In this document: piece by piece, positions 8,164-17,376 of the stretch
Numbering within the stretch: position 1 is the first letter of the stretch
How the letters are laid out: each line of letters starts with the position of its first letter
Origin: Streptomyces sp. NBC_00572
Lineage (GTDB): Bacteria > Actinomycetota > Actinomycetes > Streptomycetales > Streptomycetaceae
Length of the DNA stretch: 64,000 nt
Direction of reading: 5' to 3'
NCBI RefSeq assembly: GCF_026341815.1
Contig: NZ_JAPENX010000001.1
Span: 1,364,001 to 1,428,000, forward strand
Translations under genes and position numbers: made by a program
The notes under the pieces: generated by a model
The model's database searches: none
Seen by the model: the letters and a program-made list of their open reading frames with translations, nothing else
Told to the model about the DNA's origin: nothing

Positions 8164-9455
8164 TCCGTGCTCTCCTCCGGTTCCAGCGGTTCCACGAGAA
8201 CAGTGACGATCTTGTTCCGCCGGCCGGCCGGGGACTCGGCCGTCAGCCGCAGTGAACGCCCGTCCGGCAGCTGCACGACCGCCTTCGCGCCCGCGATCGG
8301 AACCCTGCCGAGCGCCTTCGCGAGCAGACCGCCGACGGTCTCCACGTCCTCGTCGTCGTACTCGTCGGGCCCCAGACCGTACAGCTCGCCGAGGTCGCCG
8401 ATGTCGAGGCGCGCGGTGACCCGGTGGCTGCCCTCGCCGAGGTCCTGGACCGGCGGAAGCTCCCGGTCGTACTCGTCGGTGATCTCGCCGACGATCTCCT
8501 CCAGGATGTCCTCGATGGTGACGATGCCGGCCGTGCCGCCGTACTCGTCGATGACGACGGCGACGTGGTTGCGCTCCTGCTGCATCTCGCGCAGCAGGTC
8601 ACCGGCGTTCTTGGTGTCGGGCACGAAGGCGGCGGCCCGCATCGCGGTCGACACGAGGTCCGACTCGGACTCGCGGTTGATGTGCGTCTTGCGGACGAGG
8701 TCCTTCAGATACACGATGCCGACGATGTCGTCCTCGTTCTCCCCGGTGACGGGGATCCGGGAGAAGCCGGAGCGCAGGGCGAGGGTGAGGGCCTGACGGA
8801 TCGTCTTGTACCGCTCGATGCAGACGAGGTCGGTGCGGGGCACCATGACCTCCCGTACGAGCGTGTCGCCCAGCTCGAAGACGGAGTGCACCATCCGGCG
8901 CTCGTCGTCCTCGATCAGCGACTCCTGCTCGGCGAGGTCCACCATGGCCCGCAGCTCCGCCTCGGAGGCGAACGGGCCCTTGCGGAAGCCCTTGCCGGGC
9001 GTCAGCGCGTTGCCGATGAGGATGAGCAGCTGCGGGATCGGCCCCATGATGCGGGCCAACGGCAGCAGTACGTACGCGGCGGCCGTCGCCGTGTTCAGCG
9101 GGTGCTGGCGGCCGATCGTGCGCGGCGAGACGCCGACGGCCACGTACGAGACGAGGACCATCACGGCGATGGCGACGAGCAGCGCCTCCCAGGTCTCCGG
9201 GAAGGCTTCGAGGCAGGCGTACGTGACGAGGACGCCGGCCGCCATCTCGCAGGCGACGCGGACGAGCAGTGCCACGTTGAGATAGCGGGTGGGGTCGGAG
9301 GCGATCTGGGCGAGCTTCTCGGCCCCGCGCCGGCCGGACCGTACGGCCTCGGCGGCGCGGAAGCTGGAGACGCGCGCGAGACCGGCCTCGGCGCAGGCGG
9401 CGAGCCAGGCCACGACGACCAGGGCCACCGCGCCGAGGATCAGCGAAACGTCCAT
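8160..9455 (-). CDS. CNNM/CorC-type CBS-domain membrane protein (hemolysin-like)
   Basis: The 431-residue protein starts at ATG 9455, five bases after ybeY. Residues 1-150 form a DUF21/CNNM membrane domain with about four hydrophobic segments (VSLILGAVALVVVAWLAACAEAG at the start). A CBS pair (roughly 205-330) includes VMVPRTDLVCIE and VVIDEYGGTAGIVTIEDILE, the family hallmark. The C-terminal CorC/HlyC domain (about 345-425) contains DEYDDEDVETVGGLL. Family members are linked to magnesium or divalent cation efflux. The frame continues far upstream of the chosen start, but that part is the ybeY shadow. Confidence 0.92.
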   Translation of the reverse strand: MDVSLILGAVALVVVAWLAACAEAGLARVSSFRAAEAVRSGRRGAEKLAQIASDPTRYLNVALLVRVACEMAAGVLVTYACLEAFPETWEALLVAIAVMVLVSYVAVGVSPRTIGRQHPLNTATAAAYVLLPLARIMGPIPQLLILIGNALTPGKGFRKGPFASEAELRAMVDLAEQESLIEDDERRMVHSVFELGDTLVREVMVPRTDLVCIERYKTIRQALTLALRSGFSRIPVTGENEDDIVGIVYLKDLVRKTHINRESESDLVSTAMRAAAFVPDTKNAGDLLREMQQERNHVAVVIDEYGGTAGIVTIEDILEEIVGEITDEYDRELPPVQDLGEGSHRVTARLDIGDLGELYGLGPDEYDDEDVETVGGLLAKALGRVPIAGAKAVVQLPDGRSLRLTAESPAGRRNKIVTVLVEPLEPEESTE

Positions 9456-9460
9456 CGGGG

Positions 9461-9958
9461 TCAGGAGACGGTCGGCGCCGGGGACGGGCCGGTGAGGCCC
9501 TTCTCCTCGCGCCAGCCGTCGACGATCGCCGCCTGGAGGCCGAACATCTCGGCCTTCTCGTCGGGCTCCTCGTGGTCGTACCCGAGGAGGTGGAGCACGC
9601 CGTGGACGGTGAGCAGCTGGAGCTCCTCGTCCATGGAGTGCTCCGTCGGCGCGTCCTTGCCCTGCTGGGTGGCGACCTCGGGGCAGAGCACGATGTCGCC
9701 GAGGAGCCCCTGCGGGGGCTCCGCGTCGTCCTTCGCCGGCGGGCGCAGCTCGTCCATCGGGAAAGACATGACGTCCGTCGGGCCCGGCAGGTCCATCCAC
9801 TGGATGTGGAGCTGCTCCATCGCCTCCGCGTCCACGACGATCACCGAGAGCTCGGAGAGCGGGTGGATGCGCATGCGCGCGAGCGCGTAGCGGGCGATGT
9901 CGAGGATCGCCTGCTCGTCGACCTCGGTACCGGACTCGTTGTTGACGTCGATCGACAT
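9461..9958 (-). CDS. ybeY: rRNA maturation endonuclease YbeY
   Basis: YbeY is a zinc-dependent single-strand endoribonuclease needed for 16S rRNA 3'-end maturation and 70S quality control. The 165-residue protein has the metal-binding [11 protein letters not shown] motif with H119, H123 and H129, and the conserved [12 protein letters not shown] block at about 59-70. It lies 12 bases after phoH and 5 bases before the CorC gene, in one operon. Confidence 0.96.
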   Translation of the reverse strand: MSIDVNNESGTEVDEQAILDIARYALARMRIHPLSELSVIVVDAEAMEQLHIQWMDLPGPTDVMSFPMDELRPPAKDDAEPPQGLLGDIVLCPEVATQQGKDAPTEHSMDEELQLLTVHGVLHLLGYDHEEPDEKAEMFGLQAAIVDGWREEKGLTGPSPAPTVS

Positions 9959-9970
9959 GTGTTCTGCGTT

Positions 9971-11050
9971 CTACTTCCCGTAACGGCCGCGGCGATGATC
10001 ACCGCGACTGTCGTCGCGGCCCTCGTTGCGGATTTCGTACTGCTCGTACGCGTCGACGATACGGCCGACGAGCTTGTGCCGGACGACATCCTGCGACGTG
10101 AGCATCGAGAAGTGGACGTCCTGGACCCCGTCCAGGATGTCGCGGACCTGTCGCAGACCGCTCTTCGTCCCGTTCGGCAGGTCGACCTGGGTGACGTCAC
10201 CGGTGATGACGATCTTCGAGTCGAAGCCGAGGCGGGTGAGGAACATCTTCATCTGCTCGGGGTTCGTGTTCTGCGCCTCGTCCAGGATGATGAACGCGTC
10301 ATTGAGCGTCCTTCCCCGCATGTACGCCAGTGGCGCGACCTCGATCGTCCCGCTCGCCATGAGCTTCGGGATCGAGTCGGGGTCGAGCATGTCGTGCAGG
10401 GCGTCGTAGAGCGGGCGCAGGTAGGGGTCGATCTTCTCGTAGAGGGTGCCGGGCAGGAAGCCGAGGCGCTCGCCGGCCTCGACGGCCGGGCGGGTCAGGA
10501 TGATCCGGGTGACCTGCTTGGACTGCAGGGCCTGAACCGCCTTGGCCATGGCCAGGTAGGTCTTTCCGGTGCCCGCGGGACCGATGCCGAAGACGATCGT
10601 GTGCTTGTCGATCGCGTCGACGTACCGCTTCTGGTTGAGCGTCTTGGGACGGATCGTGCGGCCGCGGTTGGAGAGGATGTTCTGCGTGAGCACCTCGGCG
10701 GGAGTCTCCTCGCCGCCCTCCGAACCGTTCTCGCTCGCTCTGAGCATGGCGATCGAGCGTTCCACCGCGTCCTCCGTCATCGGCTGACCGGTGCGGAGCA
10801 CCAGCATCATCTCGTCGAACAGGCGCTGGATCAGTACGACGTCCGTCGCATCGCCGACCGCGCTGACCTGGTTGCCCCGGACATGGATGTCGACCTGGGG
10901 AAACGACCGCTCGATCACGCGGAGCAGGGCGTCACCGGAGCCGAGCAGACTGACCATCGGGTGCTTGGCGGGGACGCTGAACTGGGCGCGGGCCTGGCCG
11001 GGCGTCCCGTCCTGGGGCGATCCGTTCTGGGCTGTTGGTGTCTGAGTCAT
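9971..11050 (-). CDS. phoH: PhoH-like ATPase
   Basis: The 359-residue protein has an N-terminal KH-like part (HIHVRGN-type segment at 54-60), then a PhoH P-loop domain with GPAGTGKT (157-164), [15 protein letters not shown] (188-201) and Walker B LDEAQN (256-261). PhoH proteins are RNA-linked ATPases usually encoded beside ybeY, as here. The start MTQTPTAQ at 11050 has no clear ribosome binding site; an in-frame ATG at 11074 directly abuts GGGAGGT, too close to serve, so the start is uncertain by a few codons. It is the first gene of the phoH-ybeY-CorC-MmcQ operon. Confidence 0.93.
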   Translation of the reverse strand: MTQTPTAQNGSPQDGTPGQARAQFSVPAKHPMVSLLGSGDALLRVIERSFPQVDIHVRGNQVSAVGDATDVVLIQRLFDEMMLVLRTGQPMTEDAVERSIAMLRASENGSEGGEETPAEVLTQNILSNRGRTIRPKTLNQKRYVDAIDKHTIVFGIGPAGTGKTYLAMAKAVQALQSKQVTRIILTRPAVEAGERLGFLPGTLYEKIDPYLRPLYDALHDMLDPDSIPKLMASGTIEVAPLAYMRGRTLNDAFIILDEAQNTNPEQMKMFLTRLGFDSKIVITGDVTQVDLPNGTKSGLRQVRDILDGVQDVHFSMLTSQDVVRHKLVGRIVDAYEQYEIRNEGRDDSRGDHRRGRYGK

Positions 11051-11088
11051 GGGCCGGCACTGAGGCCTGCGCATACCTCCCACTGAAG

Positions 11089-11109
11089 GGCTGTCGCCGC
11101 TCGACAGCC
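11089..11109 (-). terminator. Hairpin between pfkB-type gene and phoH
   Basis: GGCTGTCG and CGACAGCC pair perfectly around a five-base loop. It lies 47 bases past the sugar kinase stop and 39 bases before phoH, so it is probably the terminator of the former, or else a leader structure of the latter. Confidence 0.5.
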
Positions 11110-11155
11110 TCTCGGCTCCCAAGCCTACGACCTGGCGGTGACAGGCCGAAGGGAT

Positions 11156-12274
11156 TTACGAGGCGGCCGCACGGAAGCCGATCGTGGGCACCGCCCGGCG
11201 CGGCGGCCACGCGCGCGCGGGGGCCGGCAGGAGCCGCTCCAGGAAGGCGTAGCGGGCGCGCAGCGCCTCGGGGTCCTGGCAGGCGTGGCCCTGGACGTGC
11301 TGCCACCAGGCGGCGATCTCGCCCCAGGTGGGGGCGGACAGGGAGCCGCCGAACTCCTGGACGGAGAGGGCGGCGGTGAGCCCGGCGAAGGCGAGCCGGT
11401 CGGCGAGCGGCCAGTCGGCGAGGGTGCCGGTGACGAAACCGGCGACGAAGACGTCCCCGGCGCCGGTCGGGTCGAGGGCGGAGACCTGGATGGCGGGGAC
11501 CTCGGCGGTCTCGCCGGTGGCGCCGTCGACGGCGTAGGCGCCCTCGGAACCGAGGGTGACGACGGCATAGCGGACCTTGTCGGCGAGGGCGCGGGCGGCG
11601 GCCCGGGGGCAGTCGGTGCGGGTGTAGCGCATCGCCTCGGCGGCGTTGGGCAGGAAGGCCTCGCAGTGCGCGAGGTCGGTGAGGCCCGCCAGGTCCCAGC
11701 GGCCGGTGTCGTCCCAGCCGACGTCGGCGAAGACCTTGGCGCCGCCTCCGGCGGCCTGGGCGACCCAGTCCTCGCTGCGGCCGGGGACGAGGGAGGCGAC
11801 GGCCGCGCGCGCGTGCGGCGGGTAGGCGGGCAGCGCGCCGTCGAGCGGCGGGGCCTCGTGGCCGTGGGAGACCATCGTGCGCTCGCCCTCGTAGGCCATG
11901 GAGACCGTGACCGGGGAGTGCCAGCCGGGAACGGTGCGGGAGAGCGACAGATCGATCCCCTCGCCCTGTTCGAGGGCGTCCCAGCAGTACTCGCCGTAGT
12001 GGTCGTCGCCGAAGGCGGCGGCGAGGGAGGTGCGGAGCCCCAGCCGGGCGAGGGCGGTGGCCATGTTGGCGACGCCGCCGGGGCTGGAGCCCATGCCGCG
12101 GGCCCAGGACTCGGTGCCCCGGACGGGGGCGCTGTCGAGGCCGGTGAAGATGATGTCGAGGAAGACCGTGCCGGTCAGGAAGACGTCGCAGGCGGGGTCG
12201 GTGGGCTCGCGCAGGCACACCAACGGGTCGACCCCGGCGTCCTGTTGCGACTGGTCTCCCCTTGCTGTGGTCAC
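11156..12274 (-). CDS. PfkB-family carbohydrate/nucleoside kinase
   Basis: The start is GTG at 12272-12274 with GGGGAG six bases ahead. The 372-residue protein is a ribokinase-fold kinase: FLTGTVFLDIIFTGL at the N-terminus, the first signature GGVANMATALARLG (66-79), and the second signature DPTGAGDVFVAGF (268-280), in which D274 is the expected catalytic base and GAG the anion hole. These enzymes phosphorylate sugars or nucleosides using ATP; the substrate is unknown. It is divergent from an MFS transporter, and a Crp-like palindrome lies between them. Confidence 0.9.
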   Translation of the reverse strand: MTTARGDQSQQDAGVDPLVCLREPTDPACDVFLTGTVFLDIIFTGLDSAPVRGTESWARGMGSSPGGVANMATALARLGLRTSLAAAFGDDHYGEYCWDALEQGEGIDLSLSRTVPGWHSPVTVSMAYEGERTMVSHGHEAPPLDGALPAYPPHARAAVASLVPGRSEDWVAQAAGGGAKVFADVGWDDTGRWDLAGLTDLAHCEAFLPNAAEAMRYTRTDCPRAAARALADKVRYAVVTLGSEGAYAVDGATGETAEVPAIQVSALDPTGAGDVFVAGFVTGTLADWPLADRLAFAGLTAALSVQEFGGSLSAPTWGEIAAWWQHVQGHACQDPEALRARYAFLERLLPAPARAWPPRRAVPTIGFRAAAS

Positions 12275-12412
12275 GGCGGACTCCCCGGTCGTGGTGCGGG
12301 TGGATCGGCACCGAGGTGCCGATCTGGACAGTGTGCCCGATGGGGCTCGGGAGACGGCGGTGACGCAACACGCACGTCGCGCGATACCCAGTCCACCCGA
12401 CCCCAAACTGAT

Positions 12413-12428
12413 TGTGACCCATATCACA
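12413..12428. promoter_or_regulatory. Crp-like palindrome TGTGA-N6-TCACA
   Basis: TGTGACCCATATCACA is an exact match to the classical CRP half-site pair. It sits in the 271-bp divergent region between the PfkB kinase (start 12274) and the MFS exporter (start 12546). Crp is the obvious candidate; Rex operators share the outer half-sites but also need AC and GT or T inside, which are absent. The rest of the gap 12275-12545 shows no gene. Confidence 0.6.
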
Positions 12429-12545
12429 GGCTGAATCGGGGGATACCGCCTTCTCCGCTCACTCGGATGCTTGATACACATGGTGCCGCGACCCGTGGAT
12501 CACCGGGCGCCCATCTCATTTCCCTGTTCAGTCCCTGGAACGCCC

Positions 12546-13880
12546 ATGTCGTCGCGCCCGCGCGTCCCGGGGGGCCTCGTCGCCCTCGTCGCCCTCTTCA
12601 CGGCCGGTTACCTCGCCCCGTACCTGCTGCCGACCGTCGTCGGTCGACTGTCCGCCGGGCTCGGTCTCACCCCCGCGCAGGCGGGCCTCGTCGGCTCCGT
12701 CCTGCTGCTCGGCTCCTCCTCCGCGGGCTTCACGCTCGCCGCCCGCGGGGAGCGGATCGGCCCGCGCCGGGCGGCCCGCGCGGGACTGCTCGCCATGACG
12801 GTCGGATACGGCTCCGCCGCCGCGACCGGCATCGTGCCCCTGGTCGTCGCGGGCGCGGTCCTCGGCGGCGTCGGCTCGGGCACGGCGACGGCGGTGGCCG
12901 CGGCGGGGATCGCCGGCCGGCGCGACCCGCACCGGGCCTCCACCCTCGGCCTGCTCTCGGTCTCTGCCACCGCGGGCGCCCTCTACCTGACCCTCCCGCA
13001 CCTGGCCGGCGGCCACGCCCCGCCGCTGCTCGCGATCGCCTGCGCGGCGGCCCTCGTGTGGCCGCTGACGGCCCGGCTGCCGGGCACGAACCGCGAGCCC
13101 CGTGAACCCGCACCGACCGGCCCGCTCCCCCACCGCCGCGCAGGAGCCGTGCTCGCGGCCGGAATCCTCCTCTGGTCCCTCTCGCAGAACGCGCTGTGGG
13201 GCGTGAGCGGCCGCATCGGCCTGACGCAGGCCGGACTCTCCGAGGTCACCGTCGGCGCGGTCTTCGCGGCGGCGCTCGGCGCGGGACTCGCCGGGGTCAC
13301 GGCGGCGGGCGCGCTCGGCTCCCGCCTGGGCCGGGCGGTACCGATCGGCGGGGGCACCGTCCTCATCGCGGGCTGCGTCCTGCTCAGCTCGGCCGCCGAC
13401 GACCTGACGCGGTTCGCCACCGGCGAGATCCTGTGGAACGCCCTCTACCCGGTGGTCCTCTCCTACCTCCTGGGCCTGGCCGCCTCCCTCGACCCCCGCG
13501 GCCGCTGGGCGGTCCTGGTCGGCGCGGCATCCTCCCTGGGCGTGGCCTGCGGCCCCCTGACGGGCAGCCTGCTGTCGGAGGGCGCCGGCTACCCGGGAAT
13601 GGGCCTGACCCTGTGCACCCTGCTTCTGCTGGTCGCGATCCCCATGACGGCGGTGGCCCGCCATGTCTCCGGCCGCCCCCTGGTCCCGGGATCGGTGCGA
13701 CGCAGGGGCGGGGCGGCGGGAGCGGTCCTGGCGGGCACGGCGGCGGCGACCCCGCCGACGGTTCCGCAGATGGGTGCGGCGGAGCAGGAGATCGCCCCGA
13801 TCCGGGTCCCGGTCCCGGCGGGCCGCCGGCGCCTGGCGAGGTCGGCGTTCCGGCTGGCGAGGCCGAGCGACCGGGGGTGA
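12546..13880 (+). CDS. MFS transporter
   Basis: The 444-residue protein starts at ATG 12546 (MSSRPRVPGGLVALVALF) and has about 12 hydrophobic segments. The loop between helices 2 and 3 reads LAARGERIGPRRAARAG, a variant of MFS motif A, and helices 4-5 include VAGAVLGGVGSGTATAVAAAG. A charged tail of about 70 residues (PVPAGRRRLARSAFRLARPSDRG at the end) follows the last helix. Start assignment is uncertain because only a weak GGAA precedes it and an in-frame ATG lies 25 codons upstream. It is divergent from the PfkB kinase with a Crp-like site between; the substrate is unknown. Confidence 0.88.
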   Translation: MSSRPRVPGGLVALVALFTAGYLAPYLLPTVVGRLSAGLGLTPAQAGLVGSVLLLGSSSAGFTLAARGERIGPRRAARAGLLAMTVGYGSAAATGIVPLVVAGAVLGGVGSGTATAVAAAGIAGRRDPHRASTLGLLSVSATAGALYLTLPHLAGGHAPPLLAIACAAALVWPLTARLPGTNREPREPAPTGPLPHRRAGAVLAAGILLWSLSQNALWGVSGRIGLTQAGLSEVTVGAVFAAALGAGLAGVTAAGALGSRLGRAVPIGGGTVLIAGCVLLSSAADDLTRFATGEILWNALYPVVLSYLLGLAASLDPRGRWAVLVGAASSLGVACGPLTGSLLSEGAGYPGMGLTLCTLLLLVAIPMTAVARHVSGRPLVPGSVRRRGGAAGAVLAGTAAATPPTVPQMGAAEQEIAPIRVPVPAGRRRLARSAFRLARPSDRG

Positions 13881-13885
13881 CCGGG

Positions 13886-13902
13886 GGGCTGAGATTCAGC
13901 CC
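13886..13902. terminator. Hairpin between convergent genes
   Basis: GGGCTGA and TCAGCCC pair around GAT, in the 27-bp gap between the MFS gene (plus) and the deaminase gene (minus). It probably terminates both. Confidence 0.55.
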
Positions 13903-13907
13903 GCCCG

Positions 13908-14906
13908 CTACTCCCCGCCGAACTCGTACGCCTCGACCTCGGCCAGGTAACGCTCCCTGCGCGCCTCGTCGTCCTCCAGAAACGACGCCTCGAACGAGTT
14001 GCGGGCCAGCTCCCGAAGCTGCTCCGGCGTCAGTCCCAACGCATCCCGCACCCCGTCGAAGTTGTCCCCCACATACCCGCCGAAGTACGCCGGATCATCG
14101 GAGTTCACGGTGACGACCAGCCCCGCCGCCATCATCGCCGGCAGCGGATGATCACCCAGCACGTCGATCGCCCGCAGCCGCACGTTGGACAGCGGACACA
14201 GCGTGAGCGGCACCCGCTCCCGCACGAGCCGCTCGACCAGCTCCGGGTCCTCCATGCACCGCAGCCCGTGGTCGATCCGCTCCACACCGAGAACGTCCAG
14301 GGCCTCGCGGATGTACGCGGCCGGCCCCTCCTCCCCCGCGTGCGCGACCCGCCGCAGCCCGAGCGCCGCGGCAGCCTCGTACACCGCACGGAACTTGGCC
14401 GGCGGGTGCCCGACCTCCGCCGAGTCGAGGCCGACTCCGGTGATCCGGTCCAGATGGGGCTTCGCGGCGTCCAGGGTGGCAAGTGCCGACTCCGCCGACT
14501 CGTCGCGCAGGAAGCACATGATGAGCCGGGTGGAGATCCCGTACCGCTCCTCGGAGCGTTCGAGGGAGGCGCCGAGGCCCTCGATCACGGTGCCGATCGG
14601 GACGCCGCGGGCGGTGTGCGCCTGCGGGTCGAAGAAGATCTCGGCGTGCCGGACGCCCTGGGCGGCGGCCCGTTCCAGATAGGCGTCGGTGAGTTCGGTG
14701 AAGTCCTCGGCGGTGCGCAGGACCGCCATCAGGCCGTAGTAGAGGTCCAGGAAGGACTGGAGGTCGCTGAACCGGTACGCCTCGCGCAGCGCGGCGGTGT
14801 CCGCGTACGGCAGGGTGACGCCGTTGCGTGCGGCGAGCGCGAAGGCCAGCTCGGGTTCGAGGGTGCCTTCGATGTGGAGGTGCAGTTCGGCCTTGGGAAG
14901 GGGCAT
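13908..14906 (-). CDS. Adenosine/adenine deaminase family enzyme, adenine-deaminase signature
   Basis: This 332-residue TIM-barrel amidohydrolase has the metal ligands HLHIEG (H9, H11), HAGEEGP (189-195), DHGLRC (212-217) and NSDDP (268-272). HAGEEGP and the stretch NSDDPAYFGGYV are, from my knowledge of the family, marks of the adenine deaminase branch (fungal Aah1 and its bacterial relatives) and not of true adenosine deaminases, which read HAGE followed by other residues. The likely reaction is adenine to hypoxanthine plus ammonia in purine salvage. The RNase Z gene ends 13 bases upstream, so the two are cotranscribed. Confidence 0.88.
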   Translation of the reverse strand: MPLPKAELHLHIEGTLEPELAFALAARNGVTLPYADTAALREAYRFSDLQSFLDLYYGLMAVLRTAEDFTELTDAYLERAAAQGVRHAEIFFDPQAHTARGVPIGTVIEGLGASLERSEERYGISTRLIMCFLRDESAESALATLDAAKPHLDRITGVGLDSAEVGHPPAKFRAVYEAAAALGLRRVAHAGEEGPAAYIREALDVLGVERIDHGLRCMEDPELVERLVRERVPLTLCPLSNVRLRAIDVLGDHPLPAMMAAGLVVTVNSDDPAYFGGYVGDNFDGVRDALGLTPEQLRELARNSFEASFLEDDEARRERYLAEVEAYEFGGE

Positions 14907-14919
14907 GGTGTTTCCCGGT

Positions 14920-15822
14920 CTATCTCTTCGGTACGGGGACCCTCATGAGGTCCTGGGCAATGCTCAGTTCGCCGTCGAACCCGGCCGCCCGCGCCTGGCG
15001 CTCGAACTCGGCGGGGTCGGAGTAGCGCTGCGAGAAGTGGGTCAGGACGAGATGCCGTACGCCCGCGTCCCGGGCGACGGCGGCGGCCTGTCCGGCCGTC
15101 AGATGGCCGTGGTCGGTGGCGAGGCGGACGTCCTCGTCGAGGAAGGTCGATTCGATGACGAGCATGTCGGCACCTTCGGCGAGCGCGTGCACGCCGTCGC
15201 AGAGCCGGGTGTCCATGACGAACGCGAACCGCTGCCCGCGCCGGACCTCGCTGACGTCCTCCACCGTCACCCCGTTCAGCACGCCCTCGCGCTGGATCCG
15301 GCCGACGTCGGGCCCCTTGATGCCGTGGGCGGCGAGCCGCTCCGGCAGGATGCGGCGCCCGTCGGGTTCGGTCAGCCGGTAGCCGTACGACTCGACGGGG
15401 TGCGAGAGCCTGCACGCGTCGAGGGTGTACGCGTCGGTGACGGCGAGCGGCCCGTCGGCGGCCACCGGCGCCTCGGCCAGCTTCACCGTCTCGCGGTAGG
15501 CGGTGGCGTACCGCAGCCGCTCGAAGAAGTGCTGTCCGCTCGCCGGGTAGTGCGCGGTGACCGGGTGCGGGACCTGGTCGAGGTTGATCCGCTGGATCAC
15601 CCCGGCCAGGCCGAGCGAGTGGTCGCCGTGGAAGTGCGTCACGCAGATCCGGTCGATGTCGTGGGCGGCGACCCCGGCCCGCAGCATCTGCCGCTGGGTG
15701 CCCTCACCGGGATCGAAGAGGATGCCCTGTCCGTCCCAGCGCAGCAGATAGCCGTTGTGGTTGCGGTGCCGGGTCGGGACCTGGCTGGCGGTCCCGAGCA
15801 CGACGAGTTCTCGTACGGACAT
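14920..15822 (-). CDS. rnz: Ribonuclease Z
   Basis: RNase Z is the zinc-dependent endonuclease that trims tRNA 3' ends. The 300-residue protein has the beta-lactamase-fold motif HFHGDH (63-68), the N-terminal [21 protein letters not shown] block, [10 protein letters not shown] (36-45), and the later [11 protein letters not shown] and LTHFSQRY motifs of the tRNase Z family. It sits between the HIT gene (23 bases upstream) and the deaminase gene. This may matter for tRNA genes that lack an encoded CCA, such as the two tRNA-Ala genes in this window. Confidence 0.95.
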   Translation of the reverse strand: MSVRELVVLGTASQVPTRHRNHNGYLLRWDGQGILFDPGEGTQRQMLRAGVAAHDIDRICVTHFHGDHSLGLAGVIQRINLDQVPHPVTAHYPASGQHFFERLRYATAYRETVKLAEAPVAADGPLAVTDAYTLDACRLSHPVESYGYRLTEPDGRRILPERLAAHGIKGPDVGRIQREGVLNGVTVEDVSEVRRGQRFAFVMDTRLCDGVHALAEGADMLVIESTFLDEDVRLATDHGHLTAGQAAAVARDAGVRHLVLTHFSQRYSDPAEFERQARAAGFDGELSIAQDLMRVPVPKR

Positions 15823-15845
15823 GTGCGATCCGGTCCGATGCGGGT

Positions 15846-16205
15846 CTAGCCGGGGGGCCAGTTGAGGCCGCGGCCGCCCAGCACGTGCGCGTGGGCGTGG
15901 AAAACGGTCTGGCCCGCGCCCGCGCCGGTGTTGAGGACGATCCTGAAGCCGCTGCCGTCGACCTTCTCCTGGGCGGCGACCTCACCGGCCTCGCGCAGAA
16001 TGTCGGCGGCGACGGTCGGCGCGGCGGTGGCCAGGGAGGCGGCGTCCGGGTAGTGGAGGCGCGGGATCACCAGGACGTGGGTGGGCGCCTGCGGGTTGAT
16101 GTCGCGGAAGGCGAGCGTCGTCTCCGTCTCGCGCACGATCGTCGCGGGTACTTCCCCCGCCACGATCTTGCAGAACAGGCAGTCGCTCTGCGGCTCTCCG
16201 GCCAT
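15846..16205 (-). CDS. Histidine triad (HIT) nucleotide-binding protein
   Basis: The 119-residue protein carries the histidine triad HAHAHV (H103, H105, H107) and an N-terminal [13 protein letters not shown] block whose paired cysteines often bind zinc in Hint-like proteins. HIT proteins hydrolyse nucleoside phosphoramidates or related nucleotides. Length is normal. It is followed 23 bases later by the RNase Z gene. Confidence 0.95.
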   Translation of the reverse strand: MAGEPQSDCLFCKIVAGEVPATIVRETETTLAFRDINPQAPTHVLVIPRLHYPDAASLATAAPTVAADILREAGEVAAQEKVDGSGFRIVLNTGAGAGQTVFHAHAHVLGGRGLNWPPG

Positions 16206-16281
16206 GGCCCTGGGCCTCCTCGCCTCGTCGGTCGCTACACGCGCATGCTATCCGCCGCACCAGGCGTCGCCGCGTCCCCGG

Positions 16282-17376
16282 TCAGTCCTTGGGGGCGCGC
16301 CGGTTGAGGGCCGAGCGGCTCACCCAGTACGTGATGATCACGCCCCAGAACAGGGGTGTGCCGAATCCGCTCACCACGCCCGAGTCGAAGGACCACAGGG
16401 CGAGCGAGGCGAGCGAGTAGAGGCCGAGGAGTCCGACGGCCCCGGCCATGAACAGCACGGGCCGGCAGTTGCGCGCCACGAGGAGCAGCGGCCGGCGCAG
16501 GCGGGGCGGCACCCGGCGGGCCATCCACACCGCCCATCCGGTCCAGGCGCCGAGGATCACGGCCCCGCCGACCAGAAGCGGGACGGCCGCGTCGGCCCAG
16601 GTCGCCCTCCCGGGGATCGCGACGATGGCGGCGGCGGAGGCCAGGAAGCCGACGAGCGCCACCCAACGCGCGCCCGCCACGGTGTTCCAGGCCATGGCCT
16701 CCAGGTTGTAGCGGGCCTTGCGGTCCTGGAGGTCGAGCGCGGCGGAGGCGACGAAGCCCTCGGCGGCCTGGGTCCAGGCCCCGCGCCGGAACCAGCGGCG
16801 CCGCAGCCGCAGCAGCGACAGGTTGTTGTGGGCCTCGCTGCTCTGCGGGTTGAGCCGCAGTGTCGTCTCGTACGCCCGCTGCGCGGTGGCGTGGTCGCCC
16901 CGGCGCTGGGCGGTGAGCCCCACCAGGAAGTGGGCGGCATCCTCCTCGGGGGCGAGGCTGACGGCGGCCCGCGCCGCCTCGTACGCCTCGACGGTACGCG
17001 CGGGCGTACGCGCGTGCTCCGCGAACTGGGCGAGGGCGGTGCCGAGGGCGTAGTGGGTGCCCCAGTACTGCGGGGCGAGCTGCACGGCGTACCGGGCGGA
17101 GGTCTCCGCGTCCTGGAACCGCTGCAGGCCGAGCAGGATCTGGACGCGCATCAGCCATGCCATGAGCAGCTCGGGTTCGGCGCGCAGCGCGCCGTCGACG
17201 GCCTCCAGGGCGGCCTGGTGGTCCTCGGCGCGGTGGTGGCAACGGGCGAGCAGGACCAGCGCCTCGGCGTCCTCCGGCTCGCTCGCCAGGTGCTGGGCGA
17301 CGAGCTGCCCGGCCTGTGCGTACCGCCCGGTGTCGTACAGGGCCTCGGCGCGCAGCAGCGTGGTCGGGGTGGTCAC
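16282..17376 (-). CDS. Membrane-anchored TPR protein
   Basis: The GTG start at 17374-17376 overlaps the stop of the AAA+ gene by four bases (GTGA), so the two are translationally coupled. The 364-residue protein has about five tetratricopeptide-like repeats in residues 1-190 (for example GRYAQAGQLVAQHLASEPED, then ALVLLARCHHRAEDHQAALEAVDGAL, and later the Asn-rich HNNLSLLRLRRRW) and four hydrophobic segments in the last 150. It would display its repeats in the cytoplasm and is a natural partner of the AAA+ ATPase. I know no function for the pair. Confidence 0.85.
   Translation of the reverse strand: MTTPTTLLRAEALYDTGRYAQAGQLVAQHLASEPEDAEALVLLARCHHRAEDHQAALEAVDGALRAEPELLMAWLMRVQILLGLQRFQDAETSARYAVQLAPQYWGTHYALGTALAQFAEHARTPARTVEAYEAARAAVSLAPEEDAAHFLVGLTAQRRGDHATAQRAYETTLRLNPQSSEAHNNLSLLRLRRRWFRRGAWTQAAEGFVASAALDLQDRKARYNLEAMAWNTVAGARWVALVGFLASAAAIVAIPGRATWADAAVPLLVGGAVILGAWTGWAVWMARRVPPRLRRPLLLVARNCRPVLFMAGAVGLLGLYSLASLALWSFDSGVVSGFGTPLFWGVIITYWVSRSALNRRAPKD

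Noticed and set aside
12413..12428. Rex (NADH-sensing) operator
   Set aside because: The outer half-sites fit, but the inner AC and GT/T expected for Rex are CC and TA here; a Crp-type reading fits better.
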